From positions 27,169,742 to 27,233,741 of the forward strand of contig OX328112.1 in the NCBI GenBank assembly GCA_946811185.2: 64,000 bases of DNA. Reading direction: 5' to 3'. The stretch is from Hippopus hippopus (lineage: Eukaryota > Mollusca > Bivalvia > Cardiida > Cardiidae). The notes under the pieces were generated by a model that saw only the letters and a program-made list of their open reading frames with translations, made no database searches and was not told the DNA's origin. Below are positions 61,577-64,000 of the stretch, piece after piece. The stretch's first letter is position 1. Each line of letters opens with the position of its first letter. The position numbers and the translations under genes are program-made.

Positions 61577-62303
61577 CAGGGTGTTTTTGCTGAGTCAAAA
61601 AAAAAGGTTTTACGTTAATTAGTTGATTATTTTCATTAGGAGCCGACGCCGCGCCTTTATGAGACGCAATCATAAAACGACAGCATCGTTTTAGCCACAC
61701 ATTCTCTCCTTTATTACTACATTACGTCCAGTCATAAAAGTCAAAACTAATCATATTTTCATTTATAATGGCAAGGTTGTTACCTCCCTTTATGTAAACT
61801 ATACCATATCGAAATTTGTTTAACCGTAGTAACTGTGTGTGTTAATTTGAATTATTATTTAATGTAGTCTTTAGTTAGCTCTCAGCACGCGGAACTACAA
61901 ATAATTGGCACAAAGACAGATATCCTGGCCTAATGAATGCCCTACTACGAACTGTCCTAGGTATCAGGCGACCGGAGTCTAGACTCTTTGGAATCAATTG
62001 TACTGGTATGAAATGTTGCAGGTACGAATTGCCACACAATTTTAGAATTAAGGTGATGATATCGTCCCGTGGAATGGTGCATTGCTGTCAGTTGGTGGTG
62101 ATTTATGATTGGAAAATTGTTGAAAATGGCACGCACACATACAACACAAACAACATCGACAAAAGTTATTCGAGATAAATTGTTTGAGACAGTGTTTTCC
62201 AATAATGGTTTTAAAAAATAATCAATCTCTGATCTAATTCAACGAATTGACTTTCCAGACACTTTTTGCGACATAAGCTAACCGCATAAAGAATGAGGAA
62301 AAC
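61577..62303. other. Unexplained spacer
   Basis: Frames of 81 residues lie on both strands at about 61933-62202 and shadow each other. I see no domain or repeat. Confidence 0.35.
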
Positions 62304-62492
62304 GGTGCATATTCATCAACCAGTCTAAAGAGCACTCCCAGTCTTATTCTCAAGAATTTTCTAAATTTGAAAGTAACATACTTTCTAATTGGCTGAACCA
62401 TTTGGTTTAGCCAAACAGAAGTTGTGTTACTTTCTAAATCTAGAATTAGACTGAGAATGTTCTTAAGAATGGTTGGCGAATATATACGGACC
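62304..62492. mobile_element. Family D MITE
   Basis: Ends are GGTGCATATTCATCAACC and GGTTGGCGAATATATACGG. The central palindrome is GAACCATTTGGTTTAGCC. It abuts the hairpin that follows. Confidence 0.85.
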
Positions 62493-62556
62493 CCCGTCTA
62501 ATTTAACTTATAGATTATTTGTCTGAAAATAATCCATAAGCTAAATTAGACGGGGG
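62491..62556. repeat. 66-bp near-perfect hairpin
   Basis: Arms 62491-62520 and 62527-62556 match at 28 of 30 bases, starting CCCCCGTCTAATTTA and ending TAAATTAGACGGGGG, around the loop GTCTGA. It begins inside the last bases of the D copy. It belongs to none of the lettered families. Confidence 0.9.
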
Positions 62557-62740
62557 CTTTTTGCGACAAAAAACTACACGTAAGGCAACTGCTTATAAGA
62601 CAGAAGGACTGGTACTTTGGAAGGATTTCATCGTATCTTCAATCAAAATGTGAGAGTACAGGGTGATGTCGAAGACTGTAACTAAATAGAATTTGTGGCT
62701 TACTTGACCGATTCAAGCGACCTAATATGAACAGTACAAC

Positions 62741-62987
62741 TGAGCTATGCTCTTGGAAAGGGGGGGGGCATTATACCGTGCAAATTGTCGCAAGATCCAG
62801 GATTCATAAAATCCAGTAGGCCTACCAACAAACTGAATCATAAGCTAGAGTCGTACATGGAAATGCAGAAAATTCACAAATAGCAAAAGGTTTCATTCCA
62901 TGTCAGCCTGAGCAGACTGTGCAGGCAGATATGGGTCGATACTTTTTGCAGATGCATTAAAACCCCCTTTTCATAGAGCATGTCTCA
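62741..62987 (-). mobile_element. Family C MITE
   Basis: TGAGCTATGCTCTTGGAAAG is followed by a G run and a shortened long arm. The core CATTCCATGTCAGCCTGAGC is paired. It ends AGAGCATGTCTCA. Confidence 0.87.
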
Positions 62988-63526
62988 ATTATCATGAGGA
63001 TGCTTGTGCCAAAACAGGTGTTCCTTGTAGATTGTTTTATCTTTCTGACAAGTTATCAGGTTTGTACTTTATCCGCTTTTAGTGTTGTTAATACGAATTT
63101 AAACTTAAATACAGTCAGCACATATGATTATGCAACTATCATTGTATTTAACATTTTTGACGAACAAACCCTGTAAAAACAAATAGCCTTTGTCTCATAT
63201 TCTGTGCCGACATGTGTTTCGTAAATAGAACCTTTGATTAATATTGCCAGTCCACGTCCCCTGCGTTTCGTAATTCAAAACATCCCTGGACCAACTTGTA
63301 ACCCCACCCCCGCAAAAGTGAAGATGCCTATCTTCCATTTATTGCATTTTTGATTTTAATGATATCTACAGTGTAATCCCGTCAAATAAGCTGGAACTAT
63401 TTTTCATGCACATAAAACTGTTTTTTATAGACTTTCATTAAACAACTACAGCTGTTCAGCTATAAAACATTCGTTTGGAAGAACTCTTACAACAAAAGAT
63501 AACATTTTATATTTGAATAGTTAACC
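62988..63526. other. Unexplained spacer
   Basis: No repeat or gene was recognised. A C-rich patch lies near 63302-63312. Confidence 0.35.
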
Positions 63527-63995
63527 GTTAAAGCCCCACTGGCGGCCAAAAACAGTGCAGGTGTTAAAATGCATGTAAATTCGAATCATACTATTTAACC
63601 TTTAGGCTGCTAAGTGCGACGCAATGCACAATACGTGGATCTGATCTTGGATCTACACTGTCCGATAAAGAGATATACATACCCAAAAAAATACATTTGA
63701 TAAAGGAAAATTTGGGTTTTTACTATCGGCTTGAAACTTTCGTTTTACTTATTTAGCAGTGTAAAAGTATGGAAAATATTTTGAAGATGACATTCTGTTA
63801 CTGTGTGGTCGGTCCAAGTGTTAGTCGCTGGCAGAAAAATGAATTTTAAAATCAGGCAGATAGCAAACAAAAGATAGAGAGACCTTGCAACTTTTGACCT
63901 AGTTTCGAAATTAATTTCTCTGCCAGTGACTAACACTCGGACCGACCGTACAATAACAGAATGTCATCTTCACAGTAATTTCCACACTTTTAGAA
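63527..63995. mobile_element. Family G element with ~85-bp inverted arms and a B insertion
   Basis: AAAGTATGGAAAATATTTTG through GTTAGTCGCTGGCAGAAAAA at the left is the imperfect complement of the right arm (CTCTGCCAGTGACTAACAC to TAATTTCCACACTTTT). A further left extension (CCGTTAAAGCCCCACTGGC) is shared with 9800-10030. A family B copy splits the left part. Confidence 0.78.
63599..63760 (+). mobile_element. Family B MITE inserted in G
   Basis: TTAA at 63595-63598 and GTAA at 63761-63764 flank it. CTTTAGGCTGCTAAGTGCG starts the copy. The first core arm is mostly deleted and the right end is trimmed to TTTAGCAGT. The empty site at 52159-52162 shows what the target looked like. Confidence 0.85.
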
Positions 63996-64000
63996 TTAAT

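Overview
This 64-kb window is non-coding eukaryotic DNA with no protein-coding gene that I can support. It is AT-rich. No open reading frame resembles a known protein family or a domain, and the longest ones run over microsatellites, satellite-like units or transposon arms. The palindromic MITE families and the tRNA-derived SINEs are of the kind I associate with bivalve mollusc genomes. That taxonomic guess is an inference from repeat style, not proof.

The main content is a dense, nested population of short non-autonomous DNA transposons. I use letters for families throughout. Family A (about 45 copies and fragments, complete copies 190-250 bp) has ends CCCTTTACCA/TGGTAAAGGG flanked by TTAA, a near-perfect central palindrome (GGGAAAAGGAGAAAATGC and its complement), one 'long' arm (GCATTTGCAGACGACAAAT side) and one 'short' arm. 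Family B (about 17 copies, ~205 bp) also sits in TTAA, starts CCCTTAGGCTGCTAAG and has a core around AGATCAGACTGCACAGAA. B' is a relative with a CTCTTTCAGCGGC end. Family C (22 copies, ~265 bp) has ends TGAGCCATGCTCTG and a core around GACCCAGGTCAGCCTGCGCA. Family D (10 copies, ~185 bp) has ends GGTCCGTATTCACCAACC. Smaller families are G, H and R. tRNA-derived SINEs of at least four types (E, F, S and others) occur, several with clear target-site duplications. Strand convention: A '+' has the long arm on the left; B '+' has the GGCTGCTAAG end on the left; C '+' has the core on the left.

Layout: 1-8 kb is nested A/B/D elements plus a SINE, ending in two 38-bp tandem arrays grown out of family A arms (6067-7510 and 7681-8014). 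8-30 kb alternates A, B, C and D copies, SINEs and microsatellites. 31.7-33.1 kb is a three-copy tandem of a ~450-480 bp unit with an internal fold-back. 34-47 kb is more A/B/C with gaps of unexplained AT-rich DNA. 47.4-50.3 kb holds an H MITE and then a 2.37-kb fold-back element with perfect 30-bp terminal inverted repeats and inverted arrays of a 140-bp unit. 53.4-55.3 kb holds a 1.85-kb inverted-repeat element with A-like outer arms and modular 'GAGCACATTTGTCT' inner ends. 55.8-64 kb returns to SINEs, MITEs and microsatellites.

Nothing acts together as a pathway. What can be read is transposition history: many elements interrupt others, giving relative ages (for example SINE in D, D and SINE in A, A in R, R in B, B in G, C in B', D in SINE). 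Two paralogous empty sites (34666-34669 for an A insertion, 52159-52162 for a B insertion) support TTAA-targeted insertion, the hallmark of piggyBac-type transposases. No transposase gene is visible here.
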